DNA of 64,000 bases from Acidobacteriota bacterium (GCA_016715115.1 JADKBM010000011.1:1054001-1118000); one strand, 5' to 3'. Counted from the first letter of the stretch, positions 16,598 to 26,513 are shown. Notes: generated by a model from the sequence alone, not told the origin. Made by a program: numbers and translations.

Positions 16598-18019
16598 CTA
16601 AATATCGTAATACATCGCGAACTCAAGCGGGTGCGGACGCAGACGCATCGGCTGGATCTCGTTCTCGCGTTTGAACTTGATCCAACGTTCGATCATCGAA
16701 GTGGTGAACACGTCTCCCTTTAAGAGAAACTCGTGATCGCTTTCGAGCGCCTTCAACGCATCGTCCAAATTCCCGGGCAACGACGGCACGTTCGCCAGTT
16801 CTTCCGGCGGAAGATCATAGATGTCCTTGTCGAGCGGTTCGCCCGGATCAATGCGGTTCTGAATCCCGTCAAGTCCGGCCATAAGCAACGCCGCGAACGT
16901 GATGTACGGATTGCAGCTCGGGTCCGGCGGACGGAACTCAAGCCGTTTGGCTTTCGGCGACTGTGAAAACATCGGAATTCTGACGGCCGCCGATCGGTTG
17001 CGCGCCGAGTAAGCCAGATTGACCGGCGCTTCAAAGCCCGGAACCAGCCGTTTGTAGCTGTTGGTCGTCGGCGCCGCGAAGGCCACGATCGCCGGCGCGT
17101 GCTTCAGAAGTCCGCCGATGTAATGCTTGGCCATCTCCGAAAGGCCGGCATACTGATCGCCGGCAAAAAGCGGCAAACCGTCTTTCCAGAGCGACTGATG
17201 GCAGTGCATTCCCGAACCGTTATCGCCGTAGATCGGCTTCGGCATAAAGGTCGCCGACTTCCCGTGGGCAACCGCGGTGTTCTTGACGACATACTTGAAA
17301 AGCATCAAATTGTCGGCCGTATGGAGCAGATTGGCGTATCTGAAGTCGATCTCGCACTGTCCGGCCGTCGCCACTTCGTGGTGGTGGCATTCGACGTTGA
17401 TCCCGACTTCGCCGAGAATCGTCGAAATGGTGTTTCGCAGATCGACCAGCGAATCCATCGGAGCAACCGGAACGTAACCCTCTTTCGCGCGAATATGGTA
17501 GCCGAGGTTCGGAGACATCTCGTTTCCCTGACGGCCCGAATTCCAATGCCCTTCTTCCGAATTCACGTAGAAGCCCGCCGAATGTTGTCCGGCGTGAAAA
17601 TGCGCTTCGTCAAAAATGAAAAATTCGGCCTCGGGTCCGACGAAGATCGTGTCCGCGATCCCGGTGAACTTCAGATAGCTTTCGGCACGAACCGCTACGG
17701 AACGCGGGTCGAGCCCGTAGCCTTCCTTGGTGATCGGATCGACGACGTTAGCGATCAGACAAATGGTCGTGTCTTCCGCAAACGGATCGACCCAGCATCG
17801 CGAAGGATCCGGGATCAGAAGCATATCCGATTCGTTGATCGCCGCCCAACCTCGAAGGCTCGACGCGTCAAAACCAAAACCGTCTTCGAAACTGTCTTCT
17901 GTTAACTCGCTGATCGGATATGTAAGATGATGCCAGGAACCAGGCAGGTCCGTGAATCGCACGGATACAAATCGCGCGCCCTGTTCGGCGGCGTAGTTAA
18001 GAACATGTTTTGCGTTCAT
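16598..18019 (-). CDS. glnA: Type I glutamine synthetase
   Basis: 473-aa GSI that condenses ammonia and glutamate using ATP; a cytoplasmic dodecamer. Motifs are FGFDASSLRGW near residue 47, FVGPEAEFFIFD (about 124), DNGSGMHCHQSLW (about 260), the ATP-binding KRLVPGFEAPVNLAYSARNRS (in two parts about 320-345) and EFRPPDPSCNPY. The adenylylation motif DIYDLPPEE, with Tyr at about 401, is present, so regulation by an adenylyltransferase is possible (GSI-beta type). A good Shine-Dalgarno, AAGGAGAA, precedes the ATG. It is monocistronic with its own terminator. It supplies nitrogen for the arginine and cyanophycin genes elsewhere in the window. Confidence 0.97.
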   Translation of the reverse strand: MNAKHVLNYAAEQGARFVSVRFTDLPGSWHHLTYPISELTEDSFEDGFGFDASSLRGWAAINESDMLLIPDPSRCWVDPFAEDTTICLIANVVDPITKEGYGLDPRSVAVRAESYLKFTGIADTIFVGPEAEFFIFDEAHFHAGQHSAGFYVNSEEGHWNSGRQGNEMSPNLGYHIRAKEGYVPVAPMDSLVDLRNTISTILGEVGINVECHHHEVATAGQCEIDFRYANLLHTADNLMLFKYVVKNTAVAHGKSATFMPKPIYGDNGSGMHCHQSLWKDGLPLFAGDQYAGLSEMAKHYIGGLLKHAPAIVAFAAPTTNSYKRLVPGFEAPVNLAYSARNRSAAVRIPMFSQSPKAKRLEFRPPDPSCNPYITFAALLMAGLDGIQNRIDPGEPLDKDIYDLPPEELANVPSLPGNLDDALKALESDHEFLLKGDVFTTSMIERWIKFKRENEIQPMRLRPHPLEFAMYYDI

Positions 18020-18126
18020 TTATTCTCCTTAAATTAAATGATTAAGATAATCGGGGAAGATCGTCTTTTTTCACACGCAAAAGTTATCCCAATTCTACAA
18101 CATTGAACAGGCACGTCAAATTCCGT

Positions 18127-20031
18127 CTACGGATTATAAACTTCGACTTTTTCCTCGGAAGCGAAGCCCACCGCTCGCCCTTTTTCGTTAAGGAGATGGA
18201 CGCGCTTGAATCCTTTCTCGGGGCCGATCGAGAGGATCTTCTTGAGGGTTTCCTCTTTTCTTTCAAGGGGCAAATCACTCCAAGTATTCAAGGCCACGCC
18301 GAAAAACGTTTCTTCATTTATCCGCGCTGACTGCAAAACCTCTTTCAATGAAGAATTCTCGATGTTGACCTTCTTGACCTTCGGCGATTGTGCTCCGGCG
18401 ACTTCCTGAGTCTTGGCTTCGGCCCAGAAATAGACTCCGACGCAAGCGAGTACGGCAAAAATCGTCAATCCGAGCAACCACTTGTTGACCGCCCACAGTC
18501 GATTCGTCTGCGTTCGGATCTGCTTTCGCTGACGCGGCTCTTCGGCCTTCACGTGGACTTCGACAAGATTGGATGCCTCGACCGCTTGTACCCTCTCCTT
18601 GAGCAGATCAACCAGCTGGAATGTCTTGACGGTTGAGTCGGAAATCGCTTGATCGTGGAGAAAGCCGTATTTTTCTTCAAGCGCGACGGCGTTCACCCCG
18701 TTTCGTTCCGCCTTGATGAGATCGACGTAACGATTACCGATCTTGATGTTGGCCTCAATCGAAGCGACGGTAATGAGCGGCGCGAAAAAGTTCTCTTGAC
18801 AGCCTTCCTTCAACATCCGGAGACGGTTGAAAAAATCACTCCCGATCAACTCATCAAAGGTCGCGGTCGATTCCGCTTCGTTGATGAAATCCTGGAACTT
18901 CAGTACCGCGATCAAAACCTCCGAATCGTCATCGGCGGCATTATAAACTTGGATACTCGACCAATCGGCATAGAGGTCCTTGAGTTGTGCGATCAACTCC
19001 TCGCGCGGGAACATAAGCTCCCGTTTTTCGTCCTCGGTATCAGCGCTGAAAAGGCGCGTCAGAACTAGATCGAATTTGTTGCGAACCGGTTCCGAAAACG
19101 GCGAATTCCGATAGAAGCGGCCCATCGCGATGAGCGCTTGCGGACTAAGCGCCGGTTTCGTCGTTTCACAGTATCGGCGCAAATGGGCGACGGAAACGTG
19201 CCGGTCGCGATGGGAAAGCGACGAGTACCAACTCTCGGTTTCCTGCATCAGTTGAAACTCGGCGCGCGAGTGTTCGGCAGACCTCGTGTCGCCCGACACC
19301 TGCATAAAATCGTGAAGCGCCTTTTTCACCGGAATGTCGTTGAACGGCTTCGGAACGATCTTCATCTGTTCGCGCTCGACACCCGAAAGAACGTGATCGA
19401 CCATCTGCAGTCCGGTGACCTCATCGATCGCGCGCTTTTTGAAATACTCCTTGTGGTTGACGATCGGTCGCTTGTCGGCGCTTCCGAAACTCGAACGCGG
19501 ATTCGATGCGAACGATGTCCGACCCGCCGGCGAGGGATTCATCGGCAAAACCGGCATCGGCGGTTGAGCGATCCCGGCCGGCCTGGGAGGCTGAACATCG
19601 AATGCCGTCGGTGACTGGCCGGATACGCTTGGAAGATCGGAGTCATCCGCGCCGAATGTCTTTACCGGATCCGACGGTGCGGGTTGCCCGATTTCAGCGA
19701 ACGCTTCCGGGAGATCCGAGAGCGACGACAGAGGCTGCACGGCAGGCTCGGACGGAACCGTTTCGGTGATCGCCGATGGTCCGAACGCAATATCCGGCGT
19801 ATGCTGAATCGGGTTTATCGTCGGTGCGAATGAAGCCTCACCCGGAGCGCCTTGCTCTTCAAAACGGGAAAGTCCGCCTTCGGGATTCGAAGACGGAGCA
19901 AGAGGTCGATTTGCTTGCGCCCGGAAATCGGTGGGCGCAAAAAAATGTTCGCGCCCTTTCGTATCCATTACAGTTTCTTCAAGCAGATTCTCTTCTTTGA
20001 GCTCTTCGATTAGATCTTCAAAAACGTTCAT
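18127..20031 (-). CDS. Large unknown protein with one C-terminal membrane helix
   Basis: 634 aa and not recognised. The N-terminus, MNVFEDLIEELKEENLLEET, is an acidic helix. Residues about 35-190 are Pro/Ser-rich and probably disordered. About 200-500 is helical and soluble. One transmembrane segment lies near residues 515-537 (WLLGLTIFAVLACVGVYFWA). It leaves a C-terminal domain of about 95 residues ending EEKVEVYNP on the other side of the membrane. There is no N-terminal signal, so most of the protein should be cytoplasmic. It stands alone between glnA and a pilin gene; a link to pilus function is possible only by position. Confidence 0.75.
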   Translation of the reverse strand: MNVFEDLIEELKEENLLEETVMDTKGREHFFAPTDFRAQANRPLAPSSNPEGGLSRFEEQGAPGEASFAPTINPIQHTPDIAFGPSAITETVPSEPAVQPLSSLSDLPEAFAEIGQPAPSDPVKTFGADDSDLPSVSGQSPTAFDVQPPRPAGIAQPPMPVLPMNPSPAGRTSFASNPRSSFGSADKRPIVNHKEYFKKRAIDEVTGLQMVDHVLSGVEREQMKIVPKPFNDIPVKKALHDFMQVSGDTRSAEHSRAEFQLMQETESWYSSLSHRDRHVSVAHLRRYCETTKPALSPQALIAMGRFYRNSPFSEPVRNKFDLVLTRLFSADTEDEKRELMFPREELIAQLKDLYADWSSIQVYNAADDDSEVLIAVLKFQDFINEAESTATFDELIGSDFFNRLRMLKEGCQENFFAPLITVASIEANIKIGNRYVDLIKAERNGVNAVALEEKYGFLHDQAISDSTVKTFQLVDLLKERVQAVEASNLVEVHVKAEEPRQRKQIRTQTNRLWAVNKWLLGLTIFAVLACVGVYFWAEAKTQEVAGAQSPKVKKVNIENSSLKEVLQSARINEETFFGVALNTWSDLPLERKEETLKKILSIGPEKGFKRVHLLNEKGRAVGFASEEKVEVYNP

Positions 20032-20136
20032 TTTAGTGGTGATTCGGGAATGAAATTCGAGGGCGGGAGGAAACGGACAATTAAGATATTACCGTTTTTT
20101 TCTGCTGAAAGGAAGAAGTTTTTCCGGCAGACCGGA

Positions 20137-20559
20137 CTATGGACTTAACTGAACAATTTCGCCCGTCTGATTGAGCCGGTACGAGATCGGAGGAAGGCCA
20201 ACGCCATTGAAGCCCGAAGCGATGATGACGTATTCATTCTTCAATTCGGCGTCGGTCGGCACCGCCGGACTCATTTCGATGTAGAATTTCCCTTTGCCAA
20301 GTCCGTTTCCATCTGCCACCCCGAGAGATCCGCCGTGGAGAGCGTTCAGTTCGCTGAGGCGCGCGAACCGTCCGTTCTGAGAGTAGTAGCTGACCTGGGA
20401 ACTGCTAATCGACCGCAGATTCGCGTACATAGTGCCGTTGTCGGCAGAACGCATTCCCTTCTGGAAGTTCGGGATTCCAATCGCAGATACGATCCCGATA
20501 ATGACCACGACCAACAGTAGTTCGACAATTGAGAATCCGCTTTCAGCTCGTTTTTTCAT
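20137..20559 (-). CDS. Type IV pilin-like protein
   Basis: 140 aa from ATG at 20559 (MKKRAESGFSIVELLLVVVI). The prepilin peptidase site is G|FSIVE, with the conserved Glu5, followed by a 20-residue hydrophobic helix. The short globular domain has no obvious C-terminal Cys pair. The frame's upstream start would put 12 residues before the leader and is rejected. It is probably a type IVa pilin or a type II secretion-like pseudopilin; no other pilus genes lie nearby, so the system is unknown. Confidence 0.92.
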   Translation of the reverse strand: MKKRAESGFSIVELLLVVVIIGIVSAIGIPNFQKGMRSADNGTMYANLRSISSSQVSYYSQNGRFARLSELNALHGGSLGVADGNGLGKGKFYIEMSPAVPTDAELKNEYVIIASGFNGVGLPPISYRLNQTGEIVQLSP

Positions 20560-20872
20560 ATGACTTGCTCCGACAAATTGAATGCTGTTTGACAAATAAT
20601 GTCACTCGGCTCTGACAAGTTACGACATTCTGGTCGCTTTGTTTGCGTCGAACGGCCAATAATTCAAGGGTGAAACTGCCGTTTCTCATCACCTGCCGCG
20701 TTTTCCAATGGCAAAGGCCGTGCCACATCGATCGAAAGAGCGAAAAGCGATTCCTTCATTGGAAAATAGTTGTTGTTATGGATTTTGTTTTTTGATAGAT
20801 TTTTTATAAGTTATTAGTTTTTATATATTTTCCTCGGCACCTGTCGGGCAACGATCTTATGGAGAAATCTAA
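20560..20872. promoter_or_regulatory. AT-rich divergent control region between pilin gene and speA
   Basis: A 313-bp gap between divergent genes. About 60 bp (20770-20832) are far more AT-rich than anything nearby, with runs such as gattttttataagttattag, and end about 40 bp upstream of speA. A GGAGAA Shine-Dalgarno stands before the TTG start of speA at about 20862. I cannot fix a single -35/-10 pair. No ORF or RNA gene is visible. Confidence 0.5.
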
Positions 20873-22795
20873 TTGAGCGCAATCATCGATCAGACAGTCG
20901 AAACATATGGCATTGACAATTGGGGCGCGGGCTACTTCGGCGTCAACAAGAAAGGCAATTTAACCGTTCGGCCGTCGGACAACGACAATCGGGCCGCCGA
21001 TCTGCGCGAAATCGTCGAAGATCTCAAAAAACGCGGAATCAACCCTCCGATACTCCTGAGGTTCCCGCAATTGCTTGTCGGCCAGATCAGAAAACTCCAA
21101 ACCGCTTTCCGCAAATCGATCAAGGAATTCGATTATAACGGCCGCCATCTCTGCGTTTTTCCGATGAAGGTCAATCAGAATCGCGCGGTCGTCGAAGAGT
21201 ACCTGCGCGAAGCTTCGCGTTACGATTTCGGACTCGAAGCCGGTTCCAAAGCGGAACTCTATGCCGCGCTTTCGATGGAACAGTCCGCCGACAGCCTGCT
21301 GGTCCTTAACGGTTTCAAGGACAAGGATTTCGTGCAGCTCGCGTTCACCGGCGCGCAGGCCGGCAAAAACGTCGTTATCGTCATCGAGAAGATGAGCGAG
21401 CTGGACCATACGCTCCGGTTTACGAAAGAAATCCTCGCCGAAAATCCGAAGGCTATGCTCCCGATGATCGGCGTCCGCGTGAAGCTCTATTCAAAGGGAT
21501 CCGGAAAATGGGAAAAATCGGGTGGCGAGGCGGCGAAGTTCGGACTTACGACGACCGAGATCCTCGAGGTCATCCGGCGGCTCCACGACGCGGGTCGAAC
21601 GGAAATGCTTAAACTGCTTCACTTCCACATCGGCTCGCAATTGACTGACATCAAGCGGATCAAGAACGCGATGAAAGAGGCAGCCCGCACATACGCCAAG
21701 ATCCGGCAGATGAACATTCCGATCCAGTATCTCGATGTCGGCGGCGGGATGGCGGTCGATTACGACGGTTCGCGGACGTCTTTCGAGTCTTCGGCGAACT
21801 ACAACGCGCGCGAGTTTGCGAACGACGTGATCTATGTCATCAAAACTGTTTGCGATGACGAGAATGTCCCGCATCCCGACATCATCCAGGAATCGGGCCG
21901 CTATCTTTCCGCGTATCACGCCGTCTTGATAACCAACGTAATGGATGAGATCGAGACTGTCGTCGAGGACATCACGCCGATGAAGATGGAACCGGACGAC
22001 CCGCAGGTGGTCAAGGAACTCTACGATTTGCGGGAGACGGTCAACGGCAAAAACTACCGCGAGTACTATCACGATGCGCTTGAACACCGGGAGGAGCTTT
22101 TCCAGATGTTCAACCTCGGTTTGATTTCTTTGGTAGACCGTGGTAAAGGCGAAGTTCTCTTCTGGGATGTGTGCGAACGTGCGGACGGTTACGCCCAGCA
22201 AAAGAAGTACGTTTCGGAGGAGTTCGATGAGCTACGCAAACTGCTTTCGACAAAGTACTTAGCTAACTTTTCGGTGTTCAGATCGATGCCCGATAACTGG
22301 GCCCTCGAGCAGCTTTTTCCGATCGTTCCGATACACCGGCTCAACAAGAAGCCGAACGAATTTGCGACGTTGTGCGATATCACCTGCGACTCTGACGGGA
22401 TAGTTGAAAAATTCGTCGATTTGCACGATGTCAAACCTGTTTTAGAATTACACAAGCTCGACAACGACGAACCGTATTATCTGGCGATGCTTCTGGTCGG
22501 CGCATACCAGGAGGTGATGGGAAACAACCACAACCTCTTCGGCGTCCCGCACGAAGCACATATACATATCGGCGATGACGGACACATCGTCAAGAAGGTG
22601 ATCTACGGCGCGACGGTCGGGGACACGCTTGAAACCGTTCGTTTCGACAGGACGCAAATGCACGATCAGTTTCGGCGGATCATCCAGCGGCGGATAAAAG
22701 ACGGTGAGCTGACCGAAAAGATCGGACATCGCTTGATCGAGTATTACGAAGAACAGATCGACGGGTACACGTATTTGACCCCGAACGGTTCATAG
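20873..22795 (+). CDS. speA: Biosynthetic arginine decarboxylase
   Basis: A 640-aa PLP enzyme of the SpeA family that converts arginine to agmatine; cytoplasmic. The PLP lysine is in FPMKVNQNR (Lys99). The alanine-racemase-like barrel includes LKLLHFHIGSQ and DVGGGMAVDYDGS. IIQESGRYLSAYHAVL and ICDVCERADGY-like segments (here FWDVCERADGY) are typical. The length matches the family (about 630-660). The start is TTG at 20873 with GGAGAA upstream. It leads a three-gene set with a deoxyhypusine-synthase-like gene and speB, giving arginine to agmatine to putrescine. Confidence 0.96.
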   Translation: MSAIIDQTVETYGIDNWGAGYFGVNKKGNLTVRPSDNDNRAADLREIVEDLKKRGINPPILLRFPQLLVGQIRKLQTAFRKSIKEFDYNGRHLCVFPMKVNQNRAVVEEYLREASRYDFGLEAGSKAELYAALSMEQSADSLLVLNGFKDKDFVQLAFTGAQAGKNVVIVIEKMSELDHTLRFTKEILAENPKAMLPMIGVRVKLYSKGSGKWEKSGGEAAKFGLTTTEILEVIRRLHDAGRTEMLKLLHFHIGSQLTDIKRIKNAMKEAARTYAKIRQMNIPIQYLDVGGGMAVDYDGSRTSFESSANYNAREFANDVIYVIKTVCDDENVPHPDIIQESGRYLSAYHAVLITNVMDEIETVVEDITPMKMEPDDPQVVKELYDLRETVNGKNYREYYHDALEHREELFQMFNLGLISLVDRGKGEVLFWDVCERADGYAQQKKYVSEEFDELRKLLSTKYLANFSVFRSMPDNWALEQLFPIVPIHRLNKKPNEFATLCDITCDSDGIVEKFVDLHDVKPVLELHKLDNDEPYYLAMLLVGAYQEVMGNNHNLFGVPHEAHIHIGDDGHIVKKVIYGATVGDTLETVRFDRTQMHDQFRRIIQRRIKDGELTEKIGHRLIEYYEEQIDGYTYLTPNGS

Positions 22796-22850
22796 ACCGA
22801 AAGATTCAGGATATTTAAGAACATTATTTCAGCCGTTTATTGGAGAACTT

Positions 22851-23912
22851 ATGGTAGCGCAAAAAAAATCAAAATCTTCGAAGTTTCTGACGGTCCCGAC
22901 GCGGCCGATCCCAGTCGACCGCGACCGTTCCGTCGCCGGCCTTCTCGAGAAGATGGAAGGAGCAGGCTTCGGCGCGAAACAACTGGCCGAAGCGCACCGC
23001 ATCTGGCTCGATATGCTTGACGACAATTCGACGATCTATCTCTGCGGTTCGGGCAATCTGATCCCCGCAGGCATGCGGCGATTGCTCGCGTACGTCATCA
23101 AGAACCGTTTCGTCGATGTGCTGGTGATGTCGGGCACGGTCCTTTTTCACGACATCCACGAGACGCTCGGACGAAATCATTTTCAGGGTCACGCGTCGAT
23201 GTCGGATGAAGAACTCGAGGCGTCGGACGTTCTCCGGGTCGGCGACACGCTCGCGAATTCCGAGGAGTATCACGAGGCGGACGAGTGGATCGGCAGCGTC
23301 ATCAACCAGCTCGAACTTGCGCGTCCGTACGCGGTCCGCGAGTTTCTGCACCTTCTTGGCCGCGAACTGGCGGAGATCGCGCACGAAGACGGACTTTTGA
23401 CGGCGGCGTTCAAGTCGCGCGTTCCGGTCTTCTGCCCCGACATCTTGTCGAGCGAGTTCACGGTCGGAATCGCCCGCGCCCGCTTCGAGAAGAAGATCCA
23501 GTTTTCGTTCGACACCGCACAGGATTCGCTCGAGATCATGCAGATCGCCAATCGGACGCGGAATTCGGGAATCATCACGCTCGGCTCGACGCTCAGCCAA
23601 AAGATGGTCGATGTCACCGAGGTTTCGTCGTACATCACCCGCACGAACCCGCGCGGGCACAAGTACGCGGTGAACATTACGACCGACTCGGTTCCGCTTG
23701 AGATCCGCACGCCGAGCTACGGCGGTTCGCATACTCAGGTATTCGGACGGCTGCTGCGCGGAGCGACGACCGCCTTCGTGCCGGCCGATCCTTCGATCGC
23801 GCTTCCGATGCTGATCACCGCGCTGTCGCAGACCGCGGCGAAGTATATGAAGGGGCGCAAGCGTCCGAGTTTCACTTTCAGCGGCAGAGATCTCGGAGTG
23901 GATATTCCCTAA
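22851..23912 (+). CDS. Deoxyhypusine-synthase-like protein
   Basis: 353 aa, homologous to deoxyhypusine synthase / homospermidine synthase, NAD-dependent enzymes that move the aminobutyl group of spermidine. Recognisable parts are YLCGSGNLIPAGMRRLL, DVLVMSGTVLFHDIHETLG, the VFCPDILSSEFTVGIAR core and FVPADPSIALPMLITAL. Bacteria lack the eIF5A substrate, so an amine acceptor is more likely. In my alignment the active-site lysine (SWGKI in human DHS, Lys329) is replaced by Arg300 (VFGRL). Placement between speA and speB points to a polyamine role. TGGAGAAC precedes the ATG. Confidence 0.88.
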   Translation: MVAQKKSKSSKFLTVPTRPIPVDRDRSVAGLLEKMEGAGFGAKQLAEAHRIWLDMLDDNSTIYLCGSGNLIPAGMRRLLAYVIKNRFVDVLVMSGTVLFHDIHETLGRNHFQGHASMSDEELEASDVLRVGDTLANSEEYHEADEWIGSVINQLELARPYAVREFLHLLGRELAEIAHEDGLLTAAFKSRVPVFCPDILSSEFTVGIARARFEKKIQFSFDTAQDSLEIMQIANRTRNSGIITLGSTLSQKMVDVTEVSSYITRTNPRGHKYAVNITTDSVPLEIRTPSYGGSHTQVFGRLLRGATTAFVPADPSIALPMLITALSQTAAKYMKGRKRPSFTFSGRDLGVDIP

Positions 23913-23917
23913 CGATT

Positions 23918-24020
23918 GGGGATTAGTGATTTGGGATTTGGGATTGCGGACCGGGACAAGACTAACGGGTTCCTCGTTTTTGCGGACAATCCGAAATCGC
24001 CAATCCCAATTCCGAAATTG
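23918..24020. repeat. Heptad stem-loop element between the DHS-like gene and speB
   Basis: The left arm is gggatttgggattgcgga with ttgggat heptads. The right arm is tccgaaatcgccaatcccaa. They face each other across about 50 bp. Core words (gattgcg, acaag, ttcc, gcg-acaatcc) recur in the 32495-32606 element. It occupies almost the whole spacer. Confidence 0.7.
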
Positions 24021-24022
24021 CT

Positions 24023-24931
24023 ATGAGTGAATCAGCTGATCTACCGATGAATTTCGGCGGGATTGCGGAAGACGACTGCTCGAGCTTCGAAAAAGCGCGT
24101 GTGGTCGTTTTTCCGGTTTCGTACGAAGGAACCGTTTCCTACGGGACCGGAACCGGCGAGGGCGCGATGGCGATCGTCGATGCGTCCCGCAATATGGAGT
24201 TGTACGAAGAAGAGACCGATGCCGAGGTCTATCGGATCGGGATCCATACGACCGAAGTGTTCAAACCGCGCGAAACGCCGGAAGAAATGATGCGCGATCT
24301 TCATTCGGCGGCCGCCGGACTGCTTGAGACGGGCAAGTTCCTCTGTATGCTCGGCGCCGAACATTCGGTCAGCGCGCCGGTGATACGCGCCCACGCCGAG
24401 AAGTTTCACGATCTAAGCGTGCTCCAGATCGATGCCCACGCCGACCTCCGCGACGAATACGACGGCACTCCGCACTCGCACGCTTCGATTATGGCCCGCG
24501 TCGTGAGGGATATGAGGATTCCGTCAGTGCAGGTCGGGATCCGATCGCTGTCGGGCGAAGAAGCCCGGGCGATCGCCGACGGGCTTCCGACAAAGATCTA
24601 CTGGGCGCGCGACGTCGCCGGTCGAACCGATTGGATCGACGAAGCGATCGGACACCTCACCGAAAACGTATATCTGACGATCGACATCGACGGTCTCGAT
24701 CCGAGCCTCGTTCCGACGACCGGAACTCCGGAACCCGGCGGACTCGGCTGGTACGAAACGCTGACTTTGATCCGCAAGCTCGCAGAAAGCCGGCGCATTG
24801 TCGGGATGGATCTCGTCGAGTTTTCGAAAACCGAAAACTCCGACGCGCCGGCGTTTCTTTGCGCAAAGCTCGTTTACAAGACTCTGGCATACATCTTTCG
24901 CGACGAAACTCCCAAAATAGTCGGCGGCTGA
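24023..24931 (+). CDS. speB: Agmatinase
   Basis: 302-aa ureohydrolase that turns agmatine into putrescine and urea, with two Mn ions. Metal and active-site motifs in order are GAEHSVS (about residue 112), DAHADLRDEYDG (about 137), PHSHASIM (about 151), DIDGLDPSLVPTTGTPEPGG (about 218) and GMDLVEFS. It follows speA and the DHS-like gene on the same strand, with the heptad element between. The start is ATG at 24023; no strong Shine-Dalgarno precedes it because the repeat runs up to the start. Confidence 0.95.
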   Translation: MSESADLPMNFGGIAEDDCSSFEKARVVVFPVSYEGTVSYGTGTGEGAMAIVDASRNMELYEEETDAEVYRIGIHTTEVFKPRETPEEMMRDLHSAAAGLLETGKFLCMLGAEHSVSAPVIRAHAEKFHDLSVLQIDAHADLRDEYDGTPHSHASIMARVVRDMRIPSVQVGIRSLSGEEARAIADGLPTKIYWARDVAGRTDWIDEAIGHLTENVYLTIDIDGLDPSLVPTTGTPEPGGLGWYETLTLIRKLAESRRIVGMDLVEFSKTENSDAPAFLCAKLVYKTLAYIFRDETPKIVGG

Positions 24932-25022
24932 GAAGAAATCAAGAACCTCGCCGGCTGAGATTCCGTACTAGATTTGTTAATTTTTCGTAATTCCGTTGAT
25001 ATTTTTCGGAGACAAGAAACAA

Positions 25023-26513
25023 ATGAAATTCAGAAGCGTTTTTCTTTTAATTTTGGTAGGCGCGCTCATCGCCACGACGGCGTGCCGGACGAATCTGTTC
25101 AGCGGCAACCCCGCCGATTCGAACACCGCGAAGCAGGACGTTCCCCCGCCGCCGGTAGTGGTTGACGGGATGCGGACGTCGTATGCGGACGTCGTCGAAA
25201 AGACGTCGCCGGCCGTTGTCCGGATCGCGACCGAGCGCAAGGCTCAGACGCAAATGCGGCAAAGCCCGTGGGACGATTTTTTCCGCGATATGATGCCGCA
25301 GCAACGCCAGCAGCAACCGCAGCAGCCGCAGCAAAAAGAGCGCGGCGCCGGGTCGGGCGTGGTCGTCAAATCCGACGGCACGATCCTGACCAACCATCAC
25401 GTCATCGAAGGTGCGGACAAGATCCTCGTGCAGATGGTCGATAACAAGACGTACGAAGCGAAGGTCGTGGGTTCCGATCCGCCGAGCGACCTCGCGGTTC
25501 TGAAGATCGAAGCCGAGAATTTGCCGTTTCTGACGCTGGGTGATTCAGACCGCGTCAGGGTTGGCGACATCGTCCTCGCGATCGGCAATCCGCTCGGAAT
25601 CGGCCAGACCGTGACCGGCGGGATAATTTCGGCCAAAGGGCGTCAAACCGGTTTGAGCGACGGCTCTTCGTTTCAGGACTTTCTGCAGACCGATGCGCCG
25701 ATCAACCGCGGAAACTCAGGCGGCGCGCTTGTCAGTTTGAGCGGCGAACTGATCGGGATCAATTCGCAGATCCTTTCCGGAGGTCAATCGGGCGGAAACA
25801 TCGGCATCGGATTCGCGATCCCGTCGAATATGGCGAAGAACGTTCTCGAGCAGATTCTGAAGGACGGCAAGGTTCGCCGCGGACAGCTCGGGATCAACAT
25901 TCAGAACCTGACGGACGATGTGGCCAAAAGCCTCGATCTGAACGATACCAAGGGCGTTCTCGTGACCAACGTGCGTGCCGGGTCGGCAGCCGAGAAAGCA
26001 GGCATCAAACGCGGCGATATCATCACCGCCATTAACGGTGAGAAGGTCGAAGACGGCAATTCGTTGCGAAACAAGGTGGCCGGAACAACTCCCGGTGCGG
26101 ACACCAAGGTGACGCTGCTCCGTGACGGAAAGGAACAGGAGGTCACGGCAAAGCTCGATGAATTCGCGAACGATGATTCGAACTTCGACAAGCCGGACAA
26201 ACCGGGCGAAACCGACAAATCGAAACCGAGCGGCAAACTCGGGCTCGACTTGAAGCCGCTCACCCCGGAAGATGCCAAGCAGCTTCAATTGCCGGCGGAC
26301 GTCAAGGGCTTGGTCGTTGTCAGCGTCGATCCGAATGGCGCGGCCGCCGACGAGGGAATGGCTCGCGGCGATGTCGTTATGGAAGTCAATCGCCAACCGG
26401 TCGAGACGCTTGACCAGATGCAGACGGCGCTTGAGAAATCCGGCGACCGGCCGATACTTCTACTTGTCGCGCGCCGCAACCAGGTCAGTTATCTGACCGT
26501 TAAGCCGAAGTAG
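25023..26513 (+). CDS. HtrA/DegQ-type periplasmic serine protease
   Basis: 496 aa from ATG at 25023 (MKFRSVFLLILVGALIATTAC). The signal peptide has a lipobox-like ATTAC. Trypsin-like triad: His in TNHHVIEG, Asp in PSDLAVLKI, Ser in GNSGGALV. Gln-rich residues about 95-115 precede the domain. Two PDZ domains follow: GQLGINIQNLTDDVAKSLDL and GLDLKPLTPEDAKQLQL regions, with a charged linker between. It degrades or refolds damaged envelope proteins. GGAG lies 12 bp upstream. A strong terminator closes the gene, so it is monocistronic. Confidence 0.95.
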   Translation: MKFRSVFLLILVGALIATTACRTNLFSGNPADSNTAKQDVPPPPVVVDGMRTSYADVVEKTSPAVVRIATERKAQTQMRQSPWDDFFRDMMPQQRQQQPQQPQQKERGAGSGVVVKSDGTILTNHHVIEGADKILVQMVDNKTYEAKVVGSDPPSDLAVLKIEAENLPFLTLGDSDRVRVGDIVLAIGNPLGIGQTVTGGIISAKGRQTGLSDGSSFQDFLQTDAPINRGNSGGALVSLSGELIGINSQILSGGQSGGNIGIGFAIPSNMAKNVLEQILKDGKVRRGQLGINIQNLTDDVAKSLDLNDTKGVLVTNVRAGSAAEKAGIKRGDIITAINGEKVEDGNSLRNKVAGTTPGADTKVTLLRDGKEQEVTAKLDEFANDDSNFDKPDKPGETDKSKPSGKLGLDLKPLTPEDAKQLQLPADVKGLVVVSVDPNGAAADEGMARGDVVMEVNRQPVETLDQMQTALEKSGDRPILLLVARRNQVSYLTVKPK

